Assembly: GCF_003965815.1 (NCBI RefSeq)
Contig: NZ_RXOE01000007.1
Span: 186,001 to 250,000, forward strand
Direction: 5' to 3'
Origin: Variovorax gossypii
Lineage (GTDB): Bacteria; Pseudomonadota; Gammaproteobacteria; Burkholderiales; Burkholderiaceae_C
Length of the DNA: 64,000 nucleotides
The notes below the pieces were generated by a model, which was not told the origin of the DNA, ran no database searches, and worked only from the letters and a program-made list of their open reading frames with translations. This document shows positions 17,416-27,094 of this stretch, in pieces (within the stretch, counting starts at the first letter, position 1; each line of letters opens with the position of its first letter). Position numbers and translations under genes: made by a program.

Positions 17416-18234
17416 TCAGCGCCGCCGGCCGCGCAGCCATTCGAGCGCGAGCAGCAGCGTGGTGGTGAAGACGATCAGCAGCGTCGCCACGGCCGCGATG
17501 GTGGGCGAGATGTTCTCGCGGATGCCGGTGAACATCTGGCGCGGCAGCGTGACCTGGTCCGGCCCCGCGAGGAACAGCGTGACCACCACCTCGTCGAACG
17601 AAGTGGCGAAGGCGAACAGCGCGCCCGAGATCACGCCCGGCGCGATCACCGGCAGCGTGACGCGCATGAAGGTCCTGAACGGCGTCTCGCCCAGGCTCAG
17701 CGATGCGCGCACAAGGTTCTGGTTGAAGCCGGCCAGCGTGGCGAGCACAGTGGTCAGCACGAAGGGCGCGCCCAGCGCCGCATGCACGACGATCAGCCCG
17801 AAGTAGGTGTCGGCCAGCCCGATGGGCGCGAAGTAGAGGTACGTGGCGACGCCCACCACCACGATCGGCACCACCATCGGCGAGATCAGCACGCTCATGA
17901 GCAGGCCCTTGAAGGCGAAGTTCGTGCGCGACAGCCCCACCGCCGCCAGCGTGCCCAGCACGGTGGCCAGCACGGTGGCGGCCGGCGCGACGATGAAGCT
18001 GTTGCGCGCCGCGCGCGCCCACTCTGGCGAATCGAAGAGGTTGCGATACCAGCGCAGCGACCAGCCCGGGATCGGATACGCCAGGAACGAGCTGTCGGAG
18101 AACGACAGCGGGATCACCACCAGGATCGGCGCCAGCAGGAAGGCCAGCACCGCGACGCAGCCGGCGCGCACCAGCCACCATCCGAGCTTGTCGGCGAAGG
18201 TGGCGTAGGCCGGGAATTGGGGAAGCTTCAGCAT
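17416..18234 (-). CDS. ABC transporter permease, PotC-like
   Basis: Second membrane subunit of a spermidine/putrescine-type ABC importer. The 272-residue protein has six predicted helices and the binding-protein-dependent permease signature around RASLSLGETPFRTFMRVTLPVIAPGV, which contacts the ATPase. The phrase FATSFDEVVVTLFL is typical of PotC. Located between the PotB-like gene (42 bases upstream) and the ureohydrolase gene in the operon. Confidence 0.9.
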   Translation of the reverse strand: MLKLPQFPAYATFADKLGWWLVRAGCVAVLAFLLAPILVVIPLSFSDSSFLAYPIPGWSLRWYRNLFDSPEWARAARNSFIVAPAATVLATVLGTLAAVGLSRTNFAFKGLLMSVLISPMVVPIVVVGVATYLYFAPIGLADTYFGLIVVHAALGAPFVLTTVLATLAGFNQNLVRASLSLGETPFRTFMRVTLPVIAPGVISGALFAFATSFDEVVVTLFLAGPDQVTLPRQMFTGIRENISPTIAAVATLLIVFTTTLLLALEWLRGRRR

Positions 18235-18276
18235 GCTTGTCTGCCTGTGTTTCTTTCGTGCAGCTTCTCGTGTCGC

Positions 18277-19533
18277 TCAGCCGAGGCTCAGCTCGGCCTT
18301 GCCGATGCGGCGGTACACGGCATAGAGCACCAGCGTCGCGACCAGCAGCACGGCGCCCAGCGCGCAGGCCATGCCCCAGTTGATCTCGACGTTGGTGTAG
18401 CGCGCGATGTAGTAGCTCAGCATCTGGTCGTCCGCGCCGCCGAGCAGCGCGGGCGTCACGTAGTAGCCGATCGCCAGGATGAAGACCAGCAGCGCGCCGG
18501 CGCCGATGCCCGGGTAGGTCTGCGGCACGTACACGCGGAAGAAGGCCGCCAGCGGCGAGCTGCCCAGCGAGACGGCCGCGCGCAGGTAGGTGGGCGGCAC
18601 GCTCTTCATGACGCTGTAGAGCGGCAGGATCATGAAGGGCAGCAGGATGTGCACCATCGCGATGATCACGCCGGTGCGGTTGAACAGCAGCGCCAGCGGC
18701 TGGTCGATCAGGCCGATGCCCATCAGGCCGCGGTTGACCAGCCCCTCGGACTGCAGCAGCACGATCCATGCGGCCACGCGCACCAGGATGGAAGTCCAGA
18801 ACGGCACCAGCACCAGGATCATCAGCACGTTGGCCTTGCGCGCGGGCAGCGTCGACAGCCACCACGCCAGCGGATAGGCCAGCAGCAGGCAGAAGAAGGT
18901 GACCACGGCGCTGATCTGGAAGGTGCGCAGCAGGATGCCGGCAAAGGCGCGCTGGTCGGCTGGCATGCGCTCCACCTCGCCGGCCACGTCGCGCCGCAGG
19001 TCGACCGAGGCGAGCAGGTAGTCGGGCGTCCAGCGCGAGCCGTTCTTGGCGATGGCCTGCCAGTACGGCGCCTCGCCCCAGCGCGGATCGAGCTCCAGCA
19101 TGCGCGCCTTGATCTCTTCCGGCGTGCCGGTGATGGGCAATGCCCTGAAGGCGCCCATCACCAGCGAGCGGGCGCCGGCGATCTCGGTGTTGAGGCGGCG
19201 CGCCAGGGCGCCCGCGTCGGAGCTGTCGGGCAGCTGGCCCAGATCGGCCGCCATGGCTGCATAGGCCGCGGGCGCGGGCGCCTCCTTGCGGTTCCAGCCG
19301 TCGAGCGCGCGCACGGTGCGCGGCAGCGCGTTGGCCACTTCGGGGTTCTCGACCGCCCGCTGCAGCAGCGCCACGATGGGCACCAGCAGCGTCAGCAGCA
19401 GGAACACCAGCAGCGGCGCCGTGAGCGCGAAGGCGCGCCACTTGCGGCGGGCTTCGGCGCGCGCCAGCGCACGCCGCAGATCGCCGGGCGGGGCCTGCGT
19501 TGGAACCGGGGGGACAGACGTTGCCGCGTGCAT
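18277..19533 (-). CDS. ABC transporter permease, PotB-like, with extended periplasmic loop
   Basis: First membrane subunit of the PotABCD-type importer. At 418 residues it is longer than usual PotB (about 280): between helix 1 (residues 34-55) and helix 2 (about 200) there is a hydrophilic stretch of about 145 residues, probably periplasmic and facing the binding protein. The EAA-type loop LRAAVSLGSSPLAAFFRVYVPQTYPG is present. Start ATG at 19533 follows the potD-like gene by 42 bases. Confidence 0.9.
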   Translation of the reverse strand: MHAATSVPPVPTQAPPGDLRRALARAEARRKWRAFALTAPLLVFLLLTLLVPIVALLQRAVENPEVANALPRTVRALDGWNRKEAPAPAAYAAMAADLGQLPDSSDAGALARRLNTEIAGARSLVMGAFRALPITGTPEEIKARMLELDPRWGEAPYWQAIAKNGSRWTPDYLLASVDLRRDVAGEVERMPADQRAFAGILLRTFQISAVVTFFCLLLAYPLAWWLSTLPARKANVLMILVLVPFWTSILVRVAAWIVLLQSEGLVNRGLMGIGLIDQPLALLFNRTGVIIAMVHILLPFMILPLYSVMKSVPPTYLRAAVSLGSSPLAAFFRVYVPQTYPGIGAGALLVFILAIGYYVTPALLGGADDQMLSYYIARYTNVEINWGMACALGAVLLVATLVLYAVYRRIGKAELSLG

Positions 19534-19575
19534 GGCCTCTTTCGCGCTCGCTCGTTGGTTGGTTCGTCTGTCTGG

Positions 19576-20604
19576 TTACTGCGTGGCCCAGGCCGCGAAG
19601 CGCTTCTCGAGCGCCTCGCCCTGGTCGGCCCAGAAGCCGACGTTGAACTGCAGCGCATCCTTGGCGTTGGTCGACGAGGTCGGCAGGTCAGCCAGCACCT
19701 TGGGGCTGAGCGAGGTCAGCGCCTTGGTGTTGGTGGGGCCGTAGGCGATGTTCTGGGCGTAGACCGCCTGGTTGGCCGGCTGCATCGCGAACTGGATGTA
19801 CTTCAGCGAAGCTTCCTTGTTCGGCGCGCCCTTCGGGATCACCAGGTAGTCGAGGTCGTAGATGCCGCCCGGCCAGTAGATCTTGAGGTCGCGGCCCTCG
19901 CGGTTGGCCGCGTCGATGCGGCCGTTGTAGACGGTGGTCAGCACCACGTCGCCGGCGACCAGGAACTGCGGCGGCTGCGCGCCGGCTTCCCACCACTGGA
20001 TGTTCGGCTTGAGCTCGGTGAGCTTCTTGAACGCGCGGTCGGCGCCTTCCTTGGTGCCGAGCACCTTGTAGACATCGACCGGCTTCACGCCGTCGGCCAT
20101 GAGCGCGAACTCGAGGTTGTAGCGAGCGCCCTTGCGCATGCCGCGCTTGCCGGGGATCTTCTTCACGTCCCAGAAGTCGGCCCAGCTGCTGGGCGCGGTC
20201 TTGAGCTTCTCGCCGTTGTAGGCCATCACGGTCGACCACACGAACAGGCCCACGCCGCAGTCGGTGACGGCGGCCGGCAGGAAGTCGGCCTTGCTGCCGA
20301 TCTTGGAGTAGTCGAGCTTCTCGAACAGGCCCTCGTCGCAGCCGCGCGCGGCGTCGGGCGACTCGACCTCGACCACGTCCCAGGTGACCTTCTTCGTCTC
20401 GACCATGGCCTTGATCTTGGCCTGCTCGCCGTTGTATTCGACCGGAATGATCCTGGTGCCGGTCTTCTCGTAGGGCTCGTAGTAGGCCTTCTTCTGGGCA
20501 TTGGCGTTGGCGCCGCCGAAGTTGACCACGGTGAGCTGCTGCTGGGCGAAGGCCGGCAGGGCGAAGCTGGCGGCGACGGTGCAGGCGAGGAGAGTCTTTT
20601 TCAT
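19576..20604 (-). CDS. Periplasmic binding protein, PotD/spermidine-putrescine type
   Basis: Extracellular solute-binding protein of the PotD/PotF class, 342 residues after choosing the ATG at 20604, which gives a clear Sec signal peptide (MKKTLLACTVAASFALPAFAQ). The mature protein begins QLTVVNFGGANANAQKKAYYEPYEK, the usual start of polyamine/opine-type receptors, and has MAYNGEKL and WPGGIYDLDYLVIPKGAPNK. Ligand may be a polyamine, GABA or a guanidino acid. Frame extends upstream to 20817 without plausible start signals. Confidence 0.9.
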   Translation of the reverse strand: MKKTLLACTVAASFALPAFAQQQLTVVNFGGANANAQKKAYYEPYEKTGTRIIPVEYNGEQAKIKAMVETKKVTWDVVEVESPDAARGCDEGLFEKLDYSKIGSKADFLPAAVTDCGVGLFVWSTVMAYNGEKLKTAPSSWADFWDVKKIPGKRGMRKGARYNLEFALMADGVKPVDVYKVLGTKEGADRAFKKLTELKPNIQWWEAGAQPPQFLVAGDVVLTTVYNGRIDAANREGRDLKIYWPGGIYDLDYLVIPKGAPNKEASLKYIQFAMQPANQAVYAQNIAYGPTNTKALTSLSPKVLADLPTSSTNAKDALQFNVGFWADQGEALEKRFAAWATQ

Positions 20605-20678
20605 GGTGGAAGTCTTCCTGGGTGATGGAGAAGGGGAGAAGGGGGGAAGGGAAACGAGGGAACAACAACCGGCCGGGT

Positions 20679-21785
<1,107 letters not shown>

Positions 21786-21812
21786 GGAGGATTTCAGGAA
21801 AGGATCGTTCGA

Positions 21813-23105
21813 TCAGCGCAGCGCGGCGAAGCTGTCCGCGAGAAGCGCCAGGCCTTCGTCCACAAGCAAGTCGGATGCCGTGAGCGGCACCAGCACGCGA
21901 ATTACATTGCCGTAGGTGCCGCATGACAGCAGGATTAACCCGCGTCGCGCCGCCTCCGCGACCACCTTGCGGGTCAGTGCGGCGTCAGGTCGCGCGGTGT
22001 CGCCTTCCTCGAACAGCTCGATGGCCACCATGGCGCCGAGCCCCCGCACGTCGCCGATGGCCGGCACGTCGGCGGCGATGCGGCGCAGGCCGGCCGTGAG
22101 CCGCTCGCCCAGCGCACGGCTGCGCGCCAGCAGCTGCTCGTCGTCGAACACCTTCAGCACCGCGAGCGCCGCGGCGCAGCCGATGGGGCTGCCGGCATAG
22201 GTGCCGCCCAGGCCGCCGGGCGCGGGAGCGTCCATCACCTCGGCGCGGCCCACCACGCCGGAAATCGGGAAGCCGCCCGCCATCGACTTGGCGGTGGTGA
22301 TCAGGTCGGGCGCCACGGGCCACTGCTCGCTGGCGAACCAGGTGCCGGTGCGGCCCGCGCCGGTCTGCACCTCGTCGGCAATGATGAGGATGCCGTGGCG
22401 GTCCGCCAGCGCGCGCAGGCCCTCGACGAAATCGTTGGGCGCCACGTAGAAGCCGCCTTCGCCCTGCACCGGCTCCAGGATGAAGGCCGCCACGCGCTCG
22501 GGCTCGATGTCGTTCTTGAACAGCAGCTCGACCGAATGCAGCGCATCGTCCACGCTCACGCCGTGCAGCGCGTTCGGGTACAGCGCGTGGAACACCTCGC
22601 CCGGGAACGGGCCGAAGCCGACCTTGTAAGGCGCCACCTTGCCGGTCAGGCCGAGCGTCATCATCGTGCGGCCGTGGTAGCCGCCGGTGAAGGCGATGAC
22701 GCCGGGACGCCGGGTGTGGGCGCGGGCGATCTTGACCGCGTTCTCCACCGCCTCGGCGCCGGTGCTCAGGAAGACGGACTTCTTCGCGAACTGGCCCGGT
22801 GCCAGCGCATTCAGCCGCTCGGCCAGCTCCACGTAAGGTTCGTAGGCCACCACCTGGAAGCAGGTGTGCGAATAGAGGTCTGCCTGCGCCTTGACGGCGG
22901 CCGTGATCTCCGGGTGGCAGTGGCCGGTATTGAGCACCGCGATGCCGCCGGCGAAGTCGATGTAGCGGCGGCCCTCCACGTCCCACAGCTCGGCGTTGGC
23001 GGCCCGGCTGACGAAGATTTCATGGGCCTGGCCGACGCCGCGGGCGACTGCCGCGCTGCGGCGGGCCATGAGGACGGCATTGCTGAGGTGGGGTTCGCGT
23101 TGCAT
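21813..23105 (-). CDS. gabT: 4-aminobutyrate--2-oxoglutarate transaminase
   Basis: PLP enzyme transferring the amino group of GABA to 2-oxoglutarate, giving succinic semialdehyde and glutamate. The 430-residue class III aminotransferase has Asp244 in IADEVQTGAGRTG and the PLP lysine Lys273 in TTAKSMAGGFPISG; the FLSTGAEAVENAVKIAR and GGYHGRTMMTLGLTGK segments are typical GabT. First gene of the operon running to gabD and divergent from a GabR-like regulator. Related substrates such as 5-aminovalerate are possible. Confidence 0.93.
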   Translation of the reverse strand: MQREPHLSNAVLMARRSAAVARGVGQAHEIFVSRAANAELWDVEGRRYIDFAGGIAVLNTGHCHPEITAAVKAQADLYSHTCFQVVAYEPYVELAERLNALAPGQFAKKSVFLSTGAEAVENAVKIARAHTRRPGVIAFTGGYHGRTMMTLGLTGKVAPYKVGFGPFPGEVFHALYPNALHGVSVDDALHSVELLFKNDIEPERVAAFILEPVQGEGGFYVAPNDFVEGLRALADRHGILIIADEVQTGAGRTGTWFASEQWPVAPDLITTAKSMAGGFPISGVVGRAEVMDAPAPGGLGGTYAGSPIGCAAALAVLKVFDDEQLLARSRALGERLTAGLRRIAADVPAIGDVRGLGAMVAIELFEEGDTARPDAALTRKVVAEAARRGLILLSCGTYGNVIRVLVPLTASDLLVDEGLALLADSFAALR

Positions 23106-23175
23106 GGTACGACCTGTGCTTTGGTGCTTGGAGGAAGGAATCCCGGCACTCTAGGTCGCACGATTCGGTCCGGCC

Positions 23176-23228
23176 ATGTACACCGGAAGCGATCGATCGG
23201 AAGACTGTACTGGTCTTGTATCCTGTAC
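23176..23228. promoter_or_regulatory. gabT/regulator intergenic region with three GTAC-centred repeats
   Basis: In the 170 bases between the divergent gabT and gabR-like genes there are ATGTAC at 23176, CTGTAC at 23205 and CTGTAC at 23223; the last two are direct repeats 18 bases apart. MocR-family regulators typically bind direct repeats in such shared promoters, so this is the likely operator. Promoter elements are not clear to me by eye. Confidence 0.45.
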
Positions 23229-23275
23229 ATACTTTCCTCAATATGGTGCAGGCCGGTCTGCCGGAGACACCCCCG

Positions 23276-24685
23276 ATGCTCATTCTTCGCCCCGAACAGC
23301 CGACGCCACTGGTCAGCCAGATCGTTGAAGGGCTGCGCGGACTGATCGGCTCGCAGAAGCTCAAGGCCGACAGCAAGCTGCCGTCGATCCGCGCCTTTGC
23401 AGCGGCCCACGGCGTCAGTGTCTTCACGGTGGTCGAGGCCTACGACCGGCTGGTGGCCCAGGGCCTGCTGGTCTCGCGTGCCAATGCGGGTTTCTTCGTC
23501 AAGCGGCGCAGCGAGGACAGTGCCGCCGGATCGGCCATCGCACCCCGGCCGGACCCCCGCTTCGACGCCCGCTGGTACCTGCAGCAGATCTTCGAGAACC
23601 GCAACCTGCCGCTCAAGCCAGGCTGCGGCTGGCTGCCGCACGACTGGCTGTTCGAGGACGGCATGCGCCGCAGCCTGCGCCACCTGGCTTCCGAGGGCAC
23701 CGACATCGGCGGCTACGGCCTGCCCTTCGGCCACATGGCGCTGCGCATGGCGACGGCCGAGGCGCTTTCGGAGCAGCAGATCGTGGTCGAGGCCGCCCAG
23801 GTCCTGCTGACCCAGGGCTCGAGTCAGGCGCTGGACCTGGTCGCGCGACGTCTGCTCAAGCCGGGCGATTCGGTGCTGGTGGACGACCCGGGCTATCCGA
23901 ACCTGATGTTCATGCTGCGCTTCCTGGGTGTGGAGATCGTCGGCGTGCCGCGCACTCCTGCGGGCTACGACATGCCCGCGCTCGAGGCGCTGCTCGCGGT
24001 GCACCGGCCCAAGGCCTTCTTCACCCAGCCCCGGTTGCAGAGCCCGACCTGCTCGATGGCCTCGCTGCCGCAACTGGTGCAACTGCTTCAATTGGCCCAG
24101 ACGCACGACTTCACGCTGGTCGAGAACGACATCTACGCCGAGATGGACGCATCGATGCGCCCCTCGCTCGCCAGCCTGGGGCAGTTGCGCCGCGTGGTCT
24201 ACGTGAGCAGCTACTCGAAGACCATCTCGCCGAACATCCGCGTCGGCTACGTGGCCGCGCAGCCGGAGCTGCTCGAAGACCTGGCACAGCTCAAGATGAT
24301 CTCGGGCCTCACCTCGTCCGACATCACCGAGCGCCTGGCCTTCGGTACCGTGACCGACGGCCGCTGGCGCAAGCATCTCAAGGCCCTGCGCGAGCGCCTC
24401 GCGCAGGCACAGGGCAGCGTAGCGAGGCGGCTGGGCGGCCTGGGCTTCGAGCTGTTCCACGAAGCGGCGGCCGGCATGTACCTGTGGGCCCGCCACCCGG
24501 ACATTACCGACAGCGCCGAGCTCTCGCGCCGCGCCGCGGCGGAAGGAATCATGCTCGGCCCGGGCCAGCTGTTCCTGGTCAACCCGCATCCCACCGGCTG
24601 GCTGCGCTTCAACGTGGCCTTCAGCGAAGACGAGCGGCTGTGGCGCTTCCTGGAGCGCAACATCGAAGAACACAGGCACGACTGA
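23276..24685 (+). CDS. MocR/GabR-type regulator (GntR HTH fused to aminotransferase domain)
   Basis: Transcription factor with an N-terminal GntR winged helix (residues about 8-75; SKLPSIRAFAAAHGVSVFTVVEAYDRL) joined to a class I aminotransferase-like domain that binds PLP. The expected PLP lysine is in SSYSKTISPNIRVGYV. In GabR, PLP plus GABA triggers activation of gabTD; the divergent position next to gabT suggests the same here. Start at 23276 is chosen for the GGAGA site; in-frame ATGs at 23216 and 23243 are alternatives, but the former would begin inside the operator repeats. Confidence 0.9.
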   Translation: MLILRPEQPTPLVSQIVEGLRGLIGSQKLKADSKLPSIRAFAAAHGVSVFTVVEAYDRLVAQGLLVSRANAGFFVKRRSEDSAAGSAIAPRPDPRFDARWYLQQIFENRNLPLKPGCGWLPHDWLFEDGMRRSLRHLASEGTDIGGYGLPFGHMALRMATAEALSEQQIVVEAAQVLLTQGSSQALDLVARRLLKPGDSVLVDDPGYPNLMFMLRFLGVEIVGVPRTPAGYDMPALEALLAVHRPKAFFTQPRLQSPTCSMASLPQLVQLLQLAQTHDFTLVENDIYAEMDASMRPSLASLGQLRRVVYVSSYSKTISPNIRVGYVAAQPELLEDLAQLKMISGLTSSDITERLAFGTVTDGRWRKHLKALRERLAQAQGSVARRLGGLGFELFHEAAAGMYLWARHPDITDSAELSRRAAAEGIMLGPGQLFLVNPHPTGWLRFNVAFSEDERLWRFLERNIEEHRHD

Positions 24686-24832
24686 AGACGCGACCGACAG
24701 GGCTCGCAATAGCCCGCAAGCAGGCGCACAATGGCTCCAACCCTTGGCGCAGGCGCATCCTGAATCAGCCATGGCGGAGTAAACATGTGAGGGGATGAAG
24801 CGCCGCGGCGGGGCTACGCAAGGAGCCATGTC

Positions 24833-25882
24833 ATGACCCGCTTCATCGATGTTCACAGCCTGGTCCGCCTGGTGGACGAGACCGGTGTTCCGCAGTTCCT
24901 CACCGCGCTGGCCGACGCGCTGCGCGACGACTTCATGCGGTGGCGGGAGTTCGACAAGAAGGCGCGCGTAGCCAGCCATTCGCACCTCGGCGTGATCGAG
25001 CTGATGCCGGTGGCCGACGACGGCGCCTACGCCTTCAAGTACGTCAACGGGCATCCGCACAACACCCAGGTCGGGTTGCCGACCGTCATGGCCTTCGGCG
25101 TGCTGGCCGAGGTCGACACGGGTTACCCCGTGCTGCTTTCCGAACTCACGCTCACCACCGCGCTGCGCACGGCAGCCACTTCCGCGATGGCGGCGAAGGC
25201 GCTGGCGCGACCCGATTCGCGCAGCCTCGCGCTGATCGGCAACGGCTCGCAGAGCGAGTTCCAGGCGCTGGCCTTCCATGCGCTGCTTGGCATCGAGGAA
25301 GTGCGCGTGTACGACATCGATCCGCACGCCACCGACAAGCTGGTGCGCCACCTCGCGGCCTGCACGCCTCTGGAGATCGTGCGCGCGCGCTCGGTGGCCG
25401 AGGCGGTGCGCGGCGCGGACATCGTCACCACCGTCACCGCCTACCAGGGGCGCGCGACCGTGCTCACGCCCGACATGATCGAGCCGGGCATGCACATCAA
25501 CGCGGTGGGCGGCGATTCGCCCGGCAAGACCGAGCTGCATCCCGGCGTGCTCGGCAAGGCGCGCGTGTTCGTCGAGTACGAGCCGCAGACCCGCGTCGAA
25601 GGCGAGATCCAGCAGGTGGCCGCCGACTTCCCGGTGCAGGAGCTCTGGCGCGTGCTGCTCGGCGAGGTGCCCGGCCGCGAGAGCCCCGCGCAGGTCACGC
25701 TGTTCGACTCGGTGGGCTTCGCGCTGGAGGACTACACGGCGCTGCGCTACATCCAGCGCATCGCCATGGAGCGAGGCATCGGCCGGCAGATCGCGCTGGT
25801 GCCGGAGCTCGACGACCCGAAGGACCTGTTCGGGCTCACCGCCTCGGGGCGGCGCCGGGCGGTGCTGCGGCGTGCGGCATGA
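24833..25882 (+). CDS. Ornithine cyclodeaminase
   Basis: NAD-dependent enzyme of the ornithine cyclodeaminase/mu-crystallin family, converting ornithine to proline and ammonia in characterised members. The 349-residue product has ELTLTTALRTAATSAMAAKAL, the Rossmann glycine motif ALIGNGSQSEFQALA and the active-site stretch GMHINAVGGDSPGKTEL with the catalytic Asp, which matches true cyclodeaminases better than other family members. AAGGAG lies seven bases before a decoy ATG at 24828; the real ATG is 24833. Located next to polyamine genes. Confidence 0.9.
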   Translation: MTRFIDVHSLVRLVDETGVPQFLTALADALRDDFMRWREFDKKARVASHSHLGVIELMPVADDGAYAFKYVNGHPHNTQVGLPTVMAFGVLAEVDTGYPVLLSELTLTTALRTAATSAMAAKALARPDSRSLALIGNGSQSEFQALAFHALLGIEEVRVYDIDPHATDKLVRHLAACTPLEIVRARSVAEAVRGADIVTTVTAYQGRATVLTPDMIEPGMHINAVGGDSPGKTELHPGVLGKARVFVEYEPQTRVEGEIQQVAADFPVQELWRVLLGEVPGRESPAQVTLFDSVGFALEDYTALRYIQRIAMERGIGRQIALVPELDDPKDLFGLTASGRRRAVLRRAA

Positions 25883-25922
25883 TGGGCGGCTTCACCACCG
25901 CCGATCCTGCCTTTCCTCTTCC

Positions 25923-26963
25923 ATGCTCACCATCTACAACGACCAGCACGTTCTCCATCAGGGCAAAGTCGAGATGTTCCGCGGCGAGCTCGTGCCGTGC
26001 TTCGAGGTGCCCGCCCGCGTCGATCATGTGAAGAGCGAGCTGGAGCGCAGGGGCCTCGGCTCGCTGCAGGCGCCCGATGCCTTCGACGAATCGCTGCTCG
26101 CCAAGGTGCATGCGCCGCGCTACCTGGACTTCATCGCGCACGCCTGGGACGAGTGGGTGGCGCTGGACCCGGCCAACGCGACGCGCGACGCGCTGCCTTC
26201 GTACTGGCCCACGCGCGGCATGCGCAGCGACGTGCTGCCCAAGAGCTTTCCGGCGCGCATGGGGCTGTTCTCCTTCGACGCGGGCACGCCGCTGATGGCC
26301 GGCAGCTGGGCTGCGGCACGCCACGGCGCCGCCTGCGCGTGGACCGCGGCACGGCGCGTCATCGGCGGCGAGCGCTCCGCCTTCGCGCTGACGCGGCCAC
26401 CGGGCCACCATGCGGGCGCCGATTTCTTCGGCGGCTACTGCTTCCTCAACAACGCCGCCGTGGCGGCGCAGGCGCTGCGCGATGCGGGCGTCGAACGCGT
26501 CGCGGTGCTCGACGTCGACTATCACCACGGCAACGGCACGCAGGCCATCTTCTACGAGCGCGACGACGTGCATTTCGCGAGCCTGCACGGCGATCCGCTG
26601 ACCGACTACCCCTACTACCTGGGCCACGCCGACGAGCGCGGCGCCGGAAGAGGCGAGGGCTTCAACCACAACCTGCCGCTGCCGCGCGGCACGGACTTCA
26701 CGGCCTGGCGCGCGGCGCTGAAGACTGCGCTGGCCCGCATCGCCGAAGTGAAGGCCGGCGCGCTGGTGGTCTCGCTCGGCGTCGACACCTTCGAGGGCGA
26801 TCCGATCTCCGGCTTCAAGCTCAGGAGCGACGACTACCTGCGCATGGGCGAGGACCTCGCGCGCGCCGGATTGCCGACGGTGTTCGTGTTCGAAGGCGGT
26901 TACGCGGTGGCCGAGGTGGGCGTCAACGCGGTGAACGTGATCGAGGGGTTCGGGCAGTTCTGA
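25923..26963 (+). CDS. Histone-deacetylase-family protein, acetylpolyamine amidohydrolase-like
   Basis: Zinc amidohydrolase of the class II deacetylase/AphA group; bacterial members remove acetyl groups from acetylated polyamines. The 346-residue product has the catalytic His pair TRPPGHHAG, the zinc-binding DVDYHHGNGTQ and the late FVFEGGYAVAEVG motif. Start at 25923 gives the family N-terminus (MLTIYNDQH). It follows ornithine cyclodeaminase by 40 bases and probably shares its transcript, in a neighbourhood of polyamine/GABA genes that fits acetylpolyamine use. Confidence 0.88.
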   Translation: MLTIYNDQHVLHQGKVEMFRGELVPCFEVPARVDHVKSELERRGLGSLQAPDAFDESLLAKVHAPRYLDFIAHAWDEWVALDPANATRDALPSYWPTRGMRSDVLPKSFPARMGLFSFDAGTPLMAGSWAAARHGAACAWTAARRVIGGERSAFALTRPPGHHAGADFFGGYCFLNNAAVAAQALRDAGVERVAVLDVDYHHGNGTQAIFYERDDVHFASLHGDPLTDYPYYLGHADERGAGRGEGFNHNLPLPRGTDFTAWRAALKTALARIAEVKAGALVVSLGVDTFEGDPISGFKLRSDDYLRMGEDLARAGLPTVFVFEGGYAVAEVGVNAVNVIEGFGQF

Positions 26964-27094
26964 CCGGCTGACGCGCAGGCGACTCGGATCTCACGAATCG
27001 CCCCGGTTTCGCGGGGAAATCAGGGCAGCCCCGATTGCCTTCGCCGATGCGGCGGGGCCCAATCGGCGCTTTCAAAGTCAGGACCCAGTCAGCC

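Noticed and set aside
17305..20625. An 1106-codon plus-strand frame opposite the Pot-like genes
   Set aside because: Antisense to four well-supported genes, with His/Gln/Arg-rich translation typical of shadows.
23216..23275. Longer start for the MocR-type regulator
   Set aside because: The extra 20 residues would be encoded over the putative operator and have no ribosome site; ATG at 23276 has GGAGA.
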